Below, piece by piece: positions 1 to 11,803 of a stretch of DNA of 64,000 nt (the first letter of the stretch is position 1; every line of letters begins with the position of its first letter). The stretch spans positions 127,625,736-127,689,735 of the forward strand of contig NC_081553.1 in the NCBI RefSeq assembly GCF_963082655.1, given 5' to 3'. The translations under genes were made by a program, and so were the position numbers. The notes below the pieces were generated by a model that was not told the DNA's origin, ran no database searches, and saw nothing but the letters and a program-made list of their open reading frames with translations. The DNA comes from Stomoxys calcitrans (Eukaryota; Arthropoda; Insecta; Diptera; Muscidae).

Positions 1-297
1 GATCCCAGATAGGTTTATATGGCAGCTATATCAAAACGTGGACCGATATTGCCCATTTACAAACCGACTAACACTAATAAGAAGTATTTGTGCAAAATTT
101 CAAGCTGCTGGTTTTACTCCTTCAAAACTTAGCGTGCTTTTGACAGACGGACGGACGGACGGACATGGCTAGTTGGACTTAAAATGTCATGACGATCAAG
201 AATATATAAACTTTATGGGGTCTTAGACGGATATTTCGAGGAGTTACAAACAGAATGACGAAATTAGTATTCCCCATCCTATTGTGGAGGGTATAAA
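1..297 (-). mobile_element. HINE family A, 5' end (partial, runs off window)
   Basis: The fragment holds the end of the tandem-unit region, the reverse-complement GTCC/GTCT microsatellite (acggacggacggac near 150-165), the conserved core (atcaagaatatataaac near 198) and the terminal GGAGGGTATAAAAA at about 285-297. This is the mini-me/DINE-1 type of layout. The rest of the element, including its 3' palindrome, lies left of the window. Confidence 0.8.
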
Positions 298-369
298 AAT
301 ATTCAGGAAGAAATGGTCATGATTTAGTTCTATATTTTTGGCTTAGGAAATTTTAAGGACGCTGTAATT

Positions 370-1217
370 TGGGGTAAAAGCGTGGTAAGTTCGGCCGGGG
401 CGAATCTTATATACCCTCCACCATGGGTCGCACTTGTCGAGTTCTTTTCCCGGCATCTCTTCTTAGGCAAAAAAGGATTTAAGAAAAGATTTGCTCTGCT
501 ATTAGAGCGATATAGAACGATAAATGCGACCTCTAGAGGCTCAAGAAGTCAAGATCCCAGATCGGTTTATATGGCAGCCATATCAGGTTATGAACCGATT
601 TAAACCATACCCACAGTTGCTGAAAGTAAAAATAAAATACGTCATGCAAAATTTCAGCTAAATCGGTTAGGAATTGCTCCCCCTAGATGCTCAAAAAGTC
701 AAGTCCCCAGATCGGTTTATATGACAGCTATATCAGGACCGATTTGAACCATACTTGGCACAGTTGTTGGATATCATAACAAAACACGTCGTGCAAAATT
801 TCATCCCAATAGGATAAGAAAAGAATTGCGCACTCTAGAGGCTCAAGAAATCAAGACCCAAGATCGGTTTATATGGCAGCTGTATCAGGTTAAGGACCGA
901 TTTGAACCGTACTTGGCACAATTATTGGATATCATAATAAAACATGTCGTGCAAAATTTCATTCCAATCGGATAAGAATTGCGCAGTCTAGAGGCTAAAG
1001 AAGTCAAGACCCAAGATCGGTTTATATGACAGCTATATCAGGTTATGGACCGATATAAACCATACTTGGCACAGTTGTTGGATATCATAAGGAAACACGT
1101 CGTGCAAAATTTCATTCCAATCGGATAAGAATTATGAACTGAATTACGAATTAGAGGCTCAAGAAGTCAAGACCAAAGATCGGTTTATATGGCAGCTATA
1201 TCAATACATCGAGCGAT
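370..1217 (-). mobile_element. HINE family A, 3' palindrome plus tandem units, 5' end missing
   Basis: It begins with taaaagcgtggtaagttcgg and the decayed palindrome ttcggccggggcgaa, then ataccctccaccatggg (subterminal repeat). About five tandem units follow, each with 'cggtttatatggcagctatatca' type sequence. It stops at about 1217, where a family B fragment starts, so core and microsatellite are lost. The open frame at 382-603 is only repeat sequence. Confidence 0.78.
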
Positions 1218-1446
1218 TTAACCCGATTTAATGGTCTAATAAATATAAGTCACCGTTGCATTTTGTATTTCAAATTTCAACAAAATCAGCCAATAAATAA
1301 AGCTTTTATGAGCTTCAGCACCTTATCAGCATATAGGTCTGTAAGGCAGCTATATCTAAATAGAGTCCGATCTTTACCATATTTGGGTCAAATGGCTGGT
1401 GGCCTAAAACTACTCATTGTTTCAAATTTCAGCGAAATCTAATAAA
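1218..1446 (-). mobile_element. HINE family B fragment joined to a family A 3' end
   Basis: The stretch 'ttaatggtctaataaatata...aaatttcagcgaaatctaataaa' matches 42509-42736 nearly base for base. In both places it is followed directly by a family A palindrome end (acaagtaaaagcgtgc). The B element's own 3' palindrome is present in the second copy (42398) but absent here. Confidence 0.75.
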
Positions 1447-2289
1447 ACAAGTAAAAGCGTGCTAAGTTCGGCCGGGCCGAATCTTATATACCCTCCACCA
1501 TGGATTTCATTTGTCGAGTTCTTTTCCCTGCATCTTTTCTTAGGCAAAAAAGGATATAAGAAAAGATTTGCTCTGCTCTTAGAGCGATATCAAGATATGG
1601 TCCGGTTCGGACCACAATTAAATTATATGTTGGAGACCTGTGTAAAATGTCAGCCAATTCGAATAAGAATTGCGCCCTTTGGGGGCTCAAGAAGTAAAAT
1701 AGAGAGATTTATATGAGAGCTGTATCAGGCTACAGACCGATTCAGACCATAATAAGCACGTATATAGATGGTCATGAGAGGATCCGTCGTACAAAATTTT
1801 AGGAAAATCGGATAATAAATGCGACCTCTAGCCAAATCGGTTAGGAATTACACCCTCTAGAGCTCAAAAAGTCAATTCCCCAGATCTGTTTATACGACAG
1901 CTATATCAGGTTATGGACCGATTTGAACCATACTTGGCACAGTTGTTGGATACATTAACAAAAAAACAATTAAAAATTTCATTCCAATCGGATAAGAATT
2001 ACAAACTCTAGAGGCTCAAGAAGTCAAGACCAAAGTTCGGTTTATATGGCAGCTATATCAATACATCGACCGATTTTAACCATATTTAGCGCAGTTGTTG
2101 GAAGTGATACCAGAACACCACTTGCAAAATTTCAGTCAAAACCCTATGTGCAAAATTTCAGTCAAATCGGATGAGAATTGCGCCCTCTAGAGGTTCAAGA
2201 AGTCAAGACCCAAGATTGTTTTATTATGGCAGCTATATCAAAACATGGACCGATTTGGCCCATTTACAATCCAATTCACCCTACACTAA
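1447..2289 (-). mobile_element. HINE family A, 3' end and tandem units, 5' truncated
   Basis: It starts with acaagtaaaagcgtgctaag, then the intact palindrome ttcggccgggccgaa and the subterminal ccctccaccatgg. Tandem units follow to about 2289, ending within the unit that normally precedes the microsatellite ('cccatttacaatccaa'). The conserved core is missing. The frames at 1417-1716 and 1484-1690 are repeat shadows. Confidence 0.8.
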
Positions 2290-2443
2290 GACTCAAAAAC
2301 CCCAACCTTCTATGAACGATTATTAAATTTGGCTATTTATTGACACTTACTTTGCATAAACTAAAGAAATCTTAAAATCGAAAAAAAGTCAGAAGGAGTT
2401 TCTCTTTAGGATGTGAACATTCGCAAGTTATTGGGCTTTCTAA

Positions 2444-2573
2444 AGCATGCAGATCGCTTCAACGGTAGGAGCTAGAAGGCATATTCCTTCTCCTGTTCCT
2501 GTGGTATCGCAATGGACGAAAACGTCGAAGAGAGTCTGATGGCAGACTGCCACTTAAACCTTACCTAACCGAA
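2444..2573 (+). mobile_element. tRNA-derived SINE (family 2), 3' portion
   Basis: Sequence 'agaaggcatattccttctcc...tgtggtatcgcaatgg...ctgatggcagactgccact' ends in ccttacctaacc. The same body and tail occur at 45211-45384 (-) and 63271-63408 (+), where a tRNA-like head is attached. The head is missing here, so this is a 5'-truncated copy. Confidence 0.6.
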
Positions 2574-3480
2574 GCTACATAAATATTCCGAGATAATGCT
2601 ATCTGAATCAAATTCAAATATGAAAAACCAATTAAAACTCTTGTTATAGCTTCTGTGTAGCAATACATCAACATCAATAAACATTTCGACACATCCTTAT
2701 ATTCCTACATATTGACAATACATACTCACATTTAAATACTAACACAAATGTTGCATTTGATTTGTGTGCCAAAATAAACATCAATTGAATATATTACACG
2801 AAGGTCCCGTCAATTCGTTGACTATGGCCATGAAATAAAAACTGCTACTCAAGAGCAGACTAAAGAGAATGAAAACAAGAGGGCAAAATATTTAAATTGT
2901 CATCAAAGAAAAAAAGATAATATGTAATGACAGTGAAATTTTATAGAAAAATACATTAATATAAATGTTAACTCGTTCCACCATTGGATGCAAGATATAT
3001 ATATACTCATTCGTTTTGATATTGGACAAAGACCCCTAACCATAAAGAATCGAAATACAATTTGGAATGCACGATGAGACGTAAACGAGAGAAAATGGAT
3101 TTAGGTTTGGTTAAGCAGACTATACAGCTATCTCACAACGTGTATCATTCATACTTTGCACAAATATAGAAGGAGCTACGACACTCAACGAAATTTGTTA
3201 TTCCAAATAGCCGAAATGTTTATTAAAACAGCAGTTTTTGTCTGCTGAAAAATGGAAAAGTAAATATGACCGCTGCTATTTGGGCCTGCTATTTTAACCC
3301 CAAAATCTGCTTAAATATTGAAAACATAATACTGACAAACAATAGTTGCTACGACAGCAAACAAATTGATCCGTTATGAAAGAATATATTGTTTGTTGTT
3401 GCAAACATATCTGTGTTAAATATTGACAGTTTTCACTTAAAATCTCGGCTGTAATAAGGGGCTCTCCTATCTTTGAAAAA
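2574..3480. other. AT-rich unique stretch, no gene seen
   Basis: No reading frame with recognisable protein similarity and no HINE, SINE or LINE signature. A short inverted motif occurs near 3221-3245 (cagcagtttttgtctgctg). Likely intronic or intergenic DNA. Confidence 0.5.
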
Positions 3481-3952
3481 ACTTGTATCGGATATCACTC
3501 AATAAGGATAGGTTGAATGGGTTGCGCACCATAAGTAAGTTCACTCAGATGCCAGTTTGGCCCATTGAAATACCCTGGAAAGAAAGGAAGTGTGAAACCT
3601 CGGACCATATCCAGAGGTTATACACGAATAAAAGTAATATGAAGAATGGAGAACCAGAGCGGAGGTTGAAACGCCTATCCTTTAGGCAAGCTCGTATGTG
3701 CCTTCGCCGGAACATATCGCACCCTCCGTCGGAACAGTCCTATCTAGTCCACAAATATCAAGAGACCTCCCTGAGTATTCACACAGATTGCAGAAGAACC
3801 ACAGAAAGAAGACCCTGCGTTCCTGCCGAACCGGACATGAATAGAGCAAGAGGTCGATAGTCTCCCCCTTTTCCTCATTAAGACAACTCCTGCAAAAGTC
3901 ATTGTGCGGTATTTCCATGCGTGCCGTCATGCGGCATATAGCACAGAGTCCG

Positions 3953-5128
3953 TTATGACCCCTATCAATGTACTCAGCGTCCTCTAATCAAAAGCCAGTA
4001 ACTTATTCGTCCTCCTCTGGTCGATGAGAGGGTAGATGGCCTTAGGGGCCCGGCAACCACCGGCTGGGTCCAATCTCGCCACCGACCCTGATCTGGCCAT
4101 CTCATCTACTATGTTCTGTAGCCCAAATAAATGGCACATAGGCTACGCCGGTGATTGGTTCGCCCTTCATGTCCGGGAATACATATCAGCGTCCCATCGT
4201 GGACCCGACGTCTATCCAGGGACTCCAAACAATCCGCCGACCCCACCGTTCTCGAACCCAAGACCATGGGCGCCACCATTTTGTCCATAAAAATCCTGAG
4301 TTTTTATGGCGGTGGATCGCATATCAGAATTTTTTTGCGGCTACTATAATGACACAGATCTCTGCCTTTAAGACCTTACAATTCGTCCGGTAGGCGGAGT
4401 AGACCACCAATCAAGTCCCTGACCCTGTCTTGGGGCCATCGGTGAAGATCGATGTCTCATCCTCCTCAAACACAGCATTCGCCCTCCTTTCATCCCTCAC
4501 GGGAAAACTAGCCCGGAATGGTCGGAATTTCTCATCACTCTATGACCCCTGTCAATGTGCTCAGCGTCCTCTAATCGAAAGCCAGTAACTTATTCGTCCT
4601 CCTCTGGTCGATGAGAAGCCAGATAGCCTTAGGAGCCAAGCATCCACTCACTGGGTCCAATCTCGCCACCAACCGTGATCTGGCCATCTCATCTACTATG
4701 TTCTGTAGCTCGAATAAATGGCACGTAGGCTACGGCGTTGACTGGTTCGCCCATCATGTCCGGGAACACATATCAGCGTCACATCGTGGACCCGACGTCT
4801 ATCCAGGGACTCCAAACAATCCGCCGACCCCACCGTCCTCGAACCCAAGGCCATTGGCGCTGCCATTTTGTCCACACAAATCCCGAATTTTTAGGGCGGT
4901 GGATCGCTTATCAGCATTTTTCTTGCGGCTACTGCAATGACACAGACCTCTGCCTTTAAGACGTTACAGTTCGTCCGATAGGCGGAGTAGACTGCCAATC
5001 AAGTCCCTGACCCTGTCTTGGAGTCATCAGTAAAGATCGAGGTCTCATCCTCCTCAAACACAGCATTCGCCCTCCTTTCATCCCTCACGGGAAAACGAGC
5101 CCGGAATGGTCGGAAATCCTCATCAGTC
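3953..5128 (-). repeat. 588-bp tandem duplication inside the LINE RNase H region
   Basis: Copy 1 (3953-4540) and copy 2 (4541-5128) align throughout: 'cagcgtcctctaatc' starts at 3974 and 4562, 'ggccatctcatctactatg' and 'gggaaaac' recur with the same offset. The 588-bp offset equals 196 codons, so the duplication was in frame when made. The copies differ at scattered bases, so it is not recent. Confidence 0.88.
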
Positions 5129-5654
5129 TAACCTTCTCATCAATAGCACCCAGAAGGAAACTGTGGCTGCACCTGACCTCCTTCAGCACGCCGAGCTCAT
5201 TCATCCAAAGCGCAACCTTGGCGGCGCAGTTCCGAATATAAGCCTCAATGGGCTGCATATCCATCATCGCTTCTAGACCTGCCTGCGGTGCGGATCTTAA
5301 TGCTTCTGTGACTTTGATACAGGCCTGTCTCTAGACCTTCTCGAACTCGCTGGTACGAGTCCTCTTATCCATGGCCCTCCACCATACCAGTGACCCAGAA
5401 CTGGATTCACAATGGCCGTATACAACCAATAAATCATCCTGGGGGTTACCCCCCAGGAGTAAAAATCGGACAGTGCCTTAGGGCTTTTTTCCTCCGTATT
5501 CGCCTTCCAGTACAGCCTCGAATCGAGGACAATGTCAAGGTATTTCGACTCTTCGACAACTGCAGGGTGATCATGTCCAAGGACGAGAGTCTGAACTTCG
5601 GCATCTTGTATCTGCGAGTGAAAAGCACCAAATCCGTCTTACTTGGGTTGATTC

Positions 5655-5864
5655 TCAAGTTCTCGACAACCTTCTCAGTGCCCCTTTTATGATATCGCTA
5701 ATCGTCGAAAGAAGACTGCCTTGGACCAGCAACACTATCTTCATACAATTTCCGCCGAGATCCAAAACGATTCCATTCATCACGAGGTTCCACAGAATCG
5801 GAGACAACACCCCCGCTGGGGCGCTCTTTTTGTCACCCGCATTCTGACCATAATATTGCCACAA
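5655..5864 (-). pseudogene. RT palm segment with the catalytic YADD box missing
   Basis: Part of the LINE above. Translation gives AGVLSPILWNLVMNGIVLD, then GGNCMKIV followed directly by LLVQGSLLSTISD. In relatives an AYADDL-type segment lies between these two; here about five or six codons are gone. The family pattern is known; the deletion is inferred from the missing motif. Confidence 0.6.
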
Positions 5865-6650
5865 AACATATTATTAGTCCACTGGGAGATAAAAAGGTGG
5901 ATCCCAGCGCGGAAACTATTGATCCTATCTCCAAGAAGGTATTGATGGTCCCCTTAATATCCAACAAGGCCGCCATAGTGCACTCTTCCTGCCTGTGGGA
6001 CATCTCGACCTTCCGTACTACTTCGTGACTGGCCGTCTTCACCGACCAGCTTTTCAAGTATGCATCTCTCACTTTCAGGTCTATTAGTCTCCCAGAATTT
6101 TTAATAAAAACGATGACAGACTAATGAGCCCATCGTAGTGCTGTGGTTTATTTAACCCGCCTTCGGGACCCAGACCTTCCTACATGGCCTTGGTGTGTAG
6201 GACCAACCCAGGTCCGTAAAATCAGTTCTATCCTGGGCAAGGTGACCTCAAGGGACTCCTGCAGCTGTGCAGTGATAATACCGTCAGATCCGGCCCATTT
6301 AAATGGCCGGAAAATGCGGACTGCCTACAGTATCTTCTTGTTAAACATGTCCGTTATGAGCTCATTCACTAAGGTCGCATATGAAGGTTCTACGATATCT
6401 TGATGGCCGACATCTTTTTGGCTGCGTCTCCATCAGAAGATCCACTGTCTCCTGACCACTCTCGGTATTAGTCCCGTCATCCTTTCTCAGGGGGCTAGGC
6501 TCGCTAGTATCCTTCGAGAGCTTCGTGGCCTTATTAAAAAGCCTCCTGGTTCGTTCTCCCTAAGTACCTTCAGTTCCGGTGACCACCATGTCCAGCATGT
6601 TTTGAGCGGCGGTACTCATTTGGGACATGACCTCATAATATATGAGAATT

Positions 6651-6935
6651 TCCCTCTTTACTTTATTACCCAAAAATTATTAAAAATCGGACAAAATTAT
6701 AAATCGATGGTTGTCGTCATCTTGTAGCCTACACAACTATTTTCCAGTGGAGACATAAATGTCTTGGCTTCAATCGAAAAATTAGTTTGAGGTGCGTACT
6801 CTACTTAAGACAAGAATTGGAGATGCCAGTTTTTACAAAACATATCTAAGGCATCTTGGAACTTGACATGATTATACAAATTATTTTCGACTCCCAGAAA
6901 CCAGAAAAAAACAATAAATCCAAATTTTGATTTTT
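6651..6935. other. No gene seen
   Basis: AT-rich interval between the truncated LINE and the next HINE. No recognisable coding or repeat signature. Confidence 0.4.
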
Positions 6936-7262
6936 TTATACCCTCCACCATAGGATGGGGGTATACTAATTTCGTCATTCTGTTTGTAACACCTCGAAAT
7001 ATGCGTCTGAGACCCCATAAAGTATATATATTCTTGATCGTCATGTCATTTTAAGTCGATCGAGCCATATCCGTCCGTCTGTCCGTCCGTCCGCCCGTCC
7101 GTCTGTCTGTCGAAAGCACGCTAACTTTCGAAGGAGAACAGCTAGCCGCTTGAAATTTCCATATAAACCCATCTTGGGTTTTGACTTCTTGAGCCTCTAG
7201 ATGACTCAATTCTCGTCCGATTTGACTGAAATATAGCACGTGGTGTTTCGGAAGTATTTTTG
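6936..7262 (+). mobile_element. HINE family A, 5' half (left arm of a head-to-head pair)
   Basis: It starts ttttttataccctccacc, then the core (agtatatatattcttgatcg at 7021-7040) and the microsatellite (gtccgtccgtccgcccgtcc near 7082). The first part of one tandem unit follows, and it then abuts an opposite-strand copy. Confidence 0.82.
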
Positions 7263-7466
7263 CCAAATTTCAAGAGGGTAGCTTTACTCCATCGAAAGTT
7301 AGCGTGCTTTCGACAGACAGACGGACGATCGACTAGCTAGATCGACTTAAAATGACATGACAATCAAGTATATATACTTTGTGGGATCTTAGACGCATAT
7401 TTCGAGGTGATACAAACAGAATGACGAAATTAGTATACCCCCATCCTATGGTGGAGGGTATAAAAA
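7263..7466 (-). mobile_element. HINE family A, 5' end (right arm of a head-to-head pair)
   Basis: It holds the reverse-complement microsatellite (gacagacagacggacg near 7312), the core near 7363-7380 and the terminal tatggtggagggtataaaaa at 7446-7465. With the previous entry it forms an inverted repeat with arms of about 200 bp. Confidence 0.82.
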
Positions 7467-7943
7467 TCGGGCGATATATATATATGAGAGCTATTTCTAA
7501 ATCTGAACCGATTCTATGAAATTCATCAGTAATGTCGAGAGTCATTAGAAATTCCTTTCTGCCAAATGTCAAGAGAATCGGGTAACAAAAGACCATTTTA
7601 TTGCAGTATTACTGCAAATCGGACGAACATATGTAATATATGGGAGCTATATCTAAATCTGAACCGATTTATTCCCATTTTAATCTTCTCTAGGCCGAAA
7701 AACATGCCTGTACTAAATTTTAAGACGATCGGATGAAAATTGCAACCTGTAGTTTGTACACAAATTAACATGGACAGACGGACAGACAGACAGATCGACA
7801 TAGCAAAATCGAATCAAAAGGCGATTATTCTGAATCGATCGGTATACTTATTAAATGGGTTTGTCTCTCTTCCGTTTGGGATTTACAAACAAATTCACTA
7901 AGTTATGATACCCTGTACCACAGTAGTGGTGTAGGATATAAAT
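7467..7943 (-). mobile_element. HINE family C, 5' portion
   Basis: It carries family C hallmarks: 'gacgatcggatgaaaattgc', then cctgtagtttgtacacaaat, a GACAGACGG microsatellite, the core-equivalent 'cgatcggtatacttatt' and the end 'gtaccacagtagtggtgtag'. It begins at the point where the family A copy ends (aaaatcgggcgatatata). Confidence 0.75.
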
Positions 7944-8096
7944 AGTAATTACTCTTCTAACGTAATTTTACTTTGGGGATCCAGATAAGTTGAAAACTTG
8001 GTTTCCAAAGTTGATGGTGATGGAATGGCTCGATACTATGGTGGTTTTAACAAGACATTTGCTCAGGCTGTTGGCTCCGGCTGTTTTTATACCCGG

Positions 8097-9172
8097 GCGT
8101 TTTTATACCCTCTACCATAGGATGGTGGGTATACAAATTTACTCATTCCCTTTGTAATACATCCAAATATTGATATGAGACCCACCAACGTGTATATATT
8201 CTTGATCGTCTTAAAATTCTAAGTCGATTTCGCCTTGTTCGTTCTTCTGTCCGTCTACAGAAAGCATACTAACTTTCGAAGGAAGAAAGCTAGACGCTTG
8301 ATATTTTGCACGATTACTTATTATTAGTGTGAGTCAGTTGGGATTGTAAATTGGCTATATAGCTCCATTTTTTGATATAGCTGCCATATAAACCTATCAT
8401 TAATCTGGACCTCTTGGGCCTAAGAGGGCGCAATTCTTATCGGCTTTAAAATTTTGCATGTGGTGTTTTGATATCACTTCCAACAACTGCGCTAAGTATG
8501 GTTCAAATCGGTTCATAACTTGATATAGCTGCCATATAAGCCGTCCTGGGGTCTTGACTTCATGAGCCTCTAGAGGGCGCAATTCTCGTCCGATTAGACT
8601 AAAATTTTTTACGTAGTGTTTTGGTATTATTTCCAACAACTGTGTTAAGTATGACTAAAATCGGTTCATATTCTGGTAAAGCTGTCATATAAACCGATCT
8701 TGGATCTTGATTTCTTGAGCATCTAGAGGGCGCAATTCTCGTTCGATTTGACTGAAATTTTGCACGTGGTGTTTTGGTATCACTTCGAACACCTGTGTTA
8801 GGTATGATTCAAATCTGTCCATAATCTGGTATAGCTTTCATATCAACCCATCTTGGAGCTTGACTTCTTGAGCATCTAAAGGGCGCAATTCTCGTCCGAT
8901 TTGGCTGAAATTTTGTACAACGGCTTCTCTCATGACCTTCTATGCCGATTTGGCTTCTTGAGCCCCTACAAGGCGCAATTCTTATCCGAATGAACTGAAA
9001 TATTACACAATGACTTCTACAATGTTCAGCATTCATTTATGGTCCGAATCGGACTATAACTTGATATAGCCCCAATGACATAACAGTTATTATTCAATAT
9101 TCTTTGTTTGCCTAGAAAGAGATACCGCGCATAGAACTCGACAAATGCGATCCATGGTGGAGGGTATTGAAT
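8097..9172 (+). mobile_element. HINE family A, nearly full, 3' palindrome lost
   Basis: Starts gtttttataccctctaccat with a degraded core (gtatatattcttgatcgtc). Five to six tandem units with 'gatatagctgccatataaac' follow. It ends at 9152-9172 with ccatggtggagggtattgaa, so the subterminal repeat is kept but the palindrome and tail are gone. Confidence 0.8.
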
Positions 9173-9925
9173 CTGAATTTGGCTTTTTCAAGCAATCAGG
9201 TTCAGCACTAAAACTAGAAGGACTAAAATTTGGTAGTAAGTCTTAAAATATCGAATTCTTGTTGTTGATCTATCAAAATACGTAAATTTGAATTCATTTT
9301 ATAATTGCTTTTAACAATGATAATTTGTTAATTTAAAATTTAATTATTTTACATACAATATGACATGGTACACGCAACAGCGCAATTTGGTATGTTCAAA
9401 TCTTTGTTTGTTCGTTTATTTATAGCTTACTACTCGCAAACTTTGTCTACATAAGTTTGTGACACAATTTTACTTTCGCTTTTTTATTTTCATATACAGA
9501 CGAAAACTTTAATTTTGTAAATTTGAACAATTTAAATGTTTACCCAATTCTCAGCTAACTTTAACTGGATGTGCCAGCAGCTTTTGTCATATTGCAACTT
9601 TAAAAGTTTATCAAAAAGTATCTTTGTCATGCGGCTGGAAATTGTTTCGTGACACAGTTGACGCTGAATTTAATCAATTAGTTTACAGCACGACATTTGG
9701 GAGAGAGGATGGTTGATGATGAAGTGTTTGTCTGGGTAGTGACGGTTCGTTTTGTTTACAGAATTTGCCGGCATTTTGTTAATTCTTCAGGGATTAATAG
9801 AGGGCATAGTGTGATGAAAAACAGTTAATTTTCCCATATGGGGACTCTGAGCTAAAAAAAAATGATAATTGTTGTCTTTAGTTTAAAAACACAAGGAAAT
9901 TTTGATGAAATTATTACAAATAAAC
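9173..9925. other. AT-rich unique stretch, no gene seen
   Basis: Low-complexity AT-rich DNA with no coherent frame or repeat signature. Confidence 0.45.
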
Positions 9926-10910
9926 CAGTAAGGAAAGGCAAAAGGCGGGCGGTACTGACTTTATAATACCCTACACCTACCCAATAGGTACAAAGTCTAA
10001 TTCTGAAACAATTTTAATGGACCTCACCGGATGTTTTCAGATGGGTTCTTAAACAATACGTATCACATTTCGAGCAAATGTGTTCAAACTATAATAACTT
10101 CAGTTCACAAATGACAACTTTACAGCAAATAACCCAAAATTTGACGAACATATTTATGGGAGCTATATCTAATTCTAAATCGATTTCGAGCAAAAGCGTT
10201 GTGGAAAAATTTTGGCAAGATTGATCAAAAACTGCCATTGCAATGGCTCTAGAAGTGAAAATCGGGCGATATACATACATGGCAGCTTTATCTATATATG
10301 AATCAATTTCTATGAAATTCATCTATTATGTCGAGAGTCAAGAGATAATCCTTCCTGCGATATTTTGAGAGAATCGATTAAGAAATGACCATTAGCATAT
10401 ATATCGCCCAATTTTCACTCCTAGAGCCACTGTAACCGCATTTATTGACCATTTTATTGCATTATTACGGCAAATCGGACGAACGTATGTATGGGAGCTA
10501 CCTGTAATGTCGAAAGTCATAAAAAAATTCTTCCTGCCAAATTTTGAGAGAATCGGATAACAAATGACCATTTTATTGAAGTATTGCTGCAAATCGGACG
10601 AACATTTATGTGGGAGCTATATCCAAATCTGGACCGATGTTCTCAAAAGGCTTCGTCTCTAGGCCGAAAAACATGCCCATACCAAATTTGAAGACGATCG
10701 GATGAAAATTGCGACCTGTAGTTTGTACACAAATTAACATGGACAGACGGACTGACAAACAGACGGACGGACATAAATAAATCGAATCAGAAAGTGATTC
10801 TGAGTCGATCGGTTTACTTATCAATGGGTCTATCCCTCTTCCTTTTAGGTGTTACAAACTAATTCACTAAGTAATAATACCCTGTACCACAGTAGTATTG
10901 TAGGGTATAA
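9926..10910 (-). mobile_element. HINE family C, full length
   Basis: It starts with the 3' terminus aaaccagtaaggaaaggc and a decayed palindrome (ggcgggcggtactgac), then ataccctacacc. Tandem units, 'cctgtagtttgtacacaaat', a GACGGAC microsatellite near 10742-10770 and the terminal gtagtattgtagggtataat follow. Both termini are present. A family A element begins within a few bases of its end. Confidence 0.85.
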
Positions 10911-10913
10911 TAA

Positions 10914-11790
10914 ACAAGTAAAAGCGTGCTAAGTTCGGCCGCGCCGAATCTTATATACCCTCCACCATGGATCCCATTTGTGGAGTTCTTTTCCCGGTGT
11001 CTCCTTTTAGGCAAACAAAGGAAAAGAAAGGATAAAAGAAAATAATTGCTATACTATTGGAGCTATATCAAGTTATGGTCCGAATCGAATGGAATAAATG
11101 TTGGAGACCATAGTAGAAGTCATTGCGTAAAATTGCAGCTATATCGAATAAGAATTGCGCCCTTTAGGGGCTCAAAAAGGAACATAGGGAGATCGTATTA
11201 TAGGGGAGCTGTGTTAGGCTATAGACCGATTCAGACCATATTGGACACGCATTTTGAAAGTCGTGGAAGAAGCCGTTATACAAAATTTCATCCAAATCAG
11301 ATAATAATTGCGCCCTTTAGAGGCTCAAAAAGTCAAGATCCCAGATTGGTTTATATGGCAGCTATACCAGATTACGAACCGATTTGAATCATACTTATCA
11401 CAGCTGTTGGAAATAATACCAAAACACTACGTGTAAAATTTCAGTCAAATCGGACGACAATTGCGCCCTCTAGAGACTCAAGAATTCAAGACCCAAGATC
11501 GGATTATATGTCAGCTATATCAAAACATGGTCCGATATGGCCCATTTATAATCCCAACCAACCTACACCTATAAGAAGTATTTGTGAAAAATTTCAAGCG
11601 ACTAGTTTTACTCCTTTGAAAGTTAGCGTGCTTTTGACAGACGGACGGACGGACATGGCTAGATCGACATTAAACGTCATGACGATCAAGAATATATATA
11701 CTTTATGGGGTCTGAGATGAATATTTCGAGGAGTTACAAACAGAATGACGAAATTAGTATATCCCCATCCTATGGTGGAAGGTATAAAAA
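10914..11790 (-). mobile_element. HINE family A, full length (~0.88 kb)
   Basis: It has the terminus acaagtaaaagcgtgc, the palindrome ttcggccgcgccgaa (one change), the subterminal ccctccaccatgg, tandem units, the microsatellite gacggacggacggac near 11640, the core near 11690 and the end tatggtggaaggtataaaaa. Both ends are intact, and it abuts other HINEs on both sides. Confidence 0.87.
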
Positions 11791-11803
11791 CAAGTTAAGC
11801 TAA

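Larger units (their letters stand above)
3481..6650 (-). pseudogene. R1/I-type non-LTR retrotransposon relic (RT, RNase H, Cys-rich tail)
   Basis: Read on the minus strand from 6650 downwards, the pieces follow the normal order of a LINE second ORF. First comes the region before RT (translated pieces resemble LFNKATK and DGTNTESGQETVDLLMETQ, around 6400-6560). RT pieces follow at 5833-6072 (RKVEM...TMAALLDIKG, the first catalytic aspartate box), 5655-5864 (AGVLSPILWNLVMNGIVLD) and 5446-5658 (INPSKTDLVLFTRRYKMPKF). Next is RNase H (IPGHEGR) and last a Cys-rich tail at 3682-3930 (CRSCLNEEKGETIDLLLYSC). The frame is broken by many stops and shifts. The endonuclease domain is absent, so the copy is 5' truncated. 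The segment is visibly richer in G+C than its surroundings. The clade is inferred from RNase H plus the tail and could be I, LOA or R1. Confidence 0.8.

Noticed and set aside
3221..3245. Short CAGCAG...CTGCTG palindrome as a terminator or regulatory hairpin
   Set aside because: A single short inverted motif in AT-rich unique DNA; weakly similar AGCAGAC text at 29283-29310 is too short to define a family.
4036..4960. Plus-strand open frames of 84 and 109 codons with similar sequence as a duplicated host gene
   Set aside because: They are the antisense of the LINE RNase H region and arise from its 588-bp duplication.
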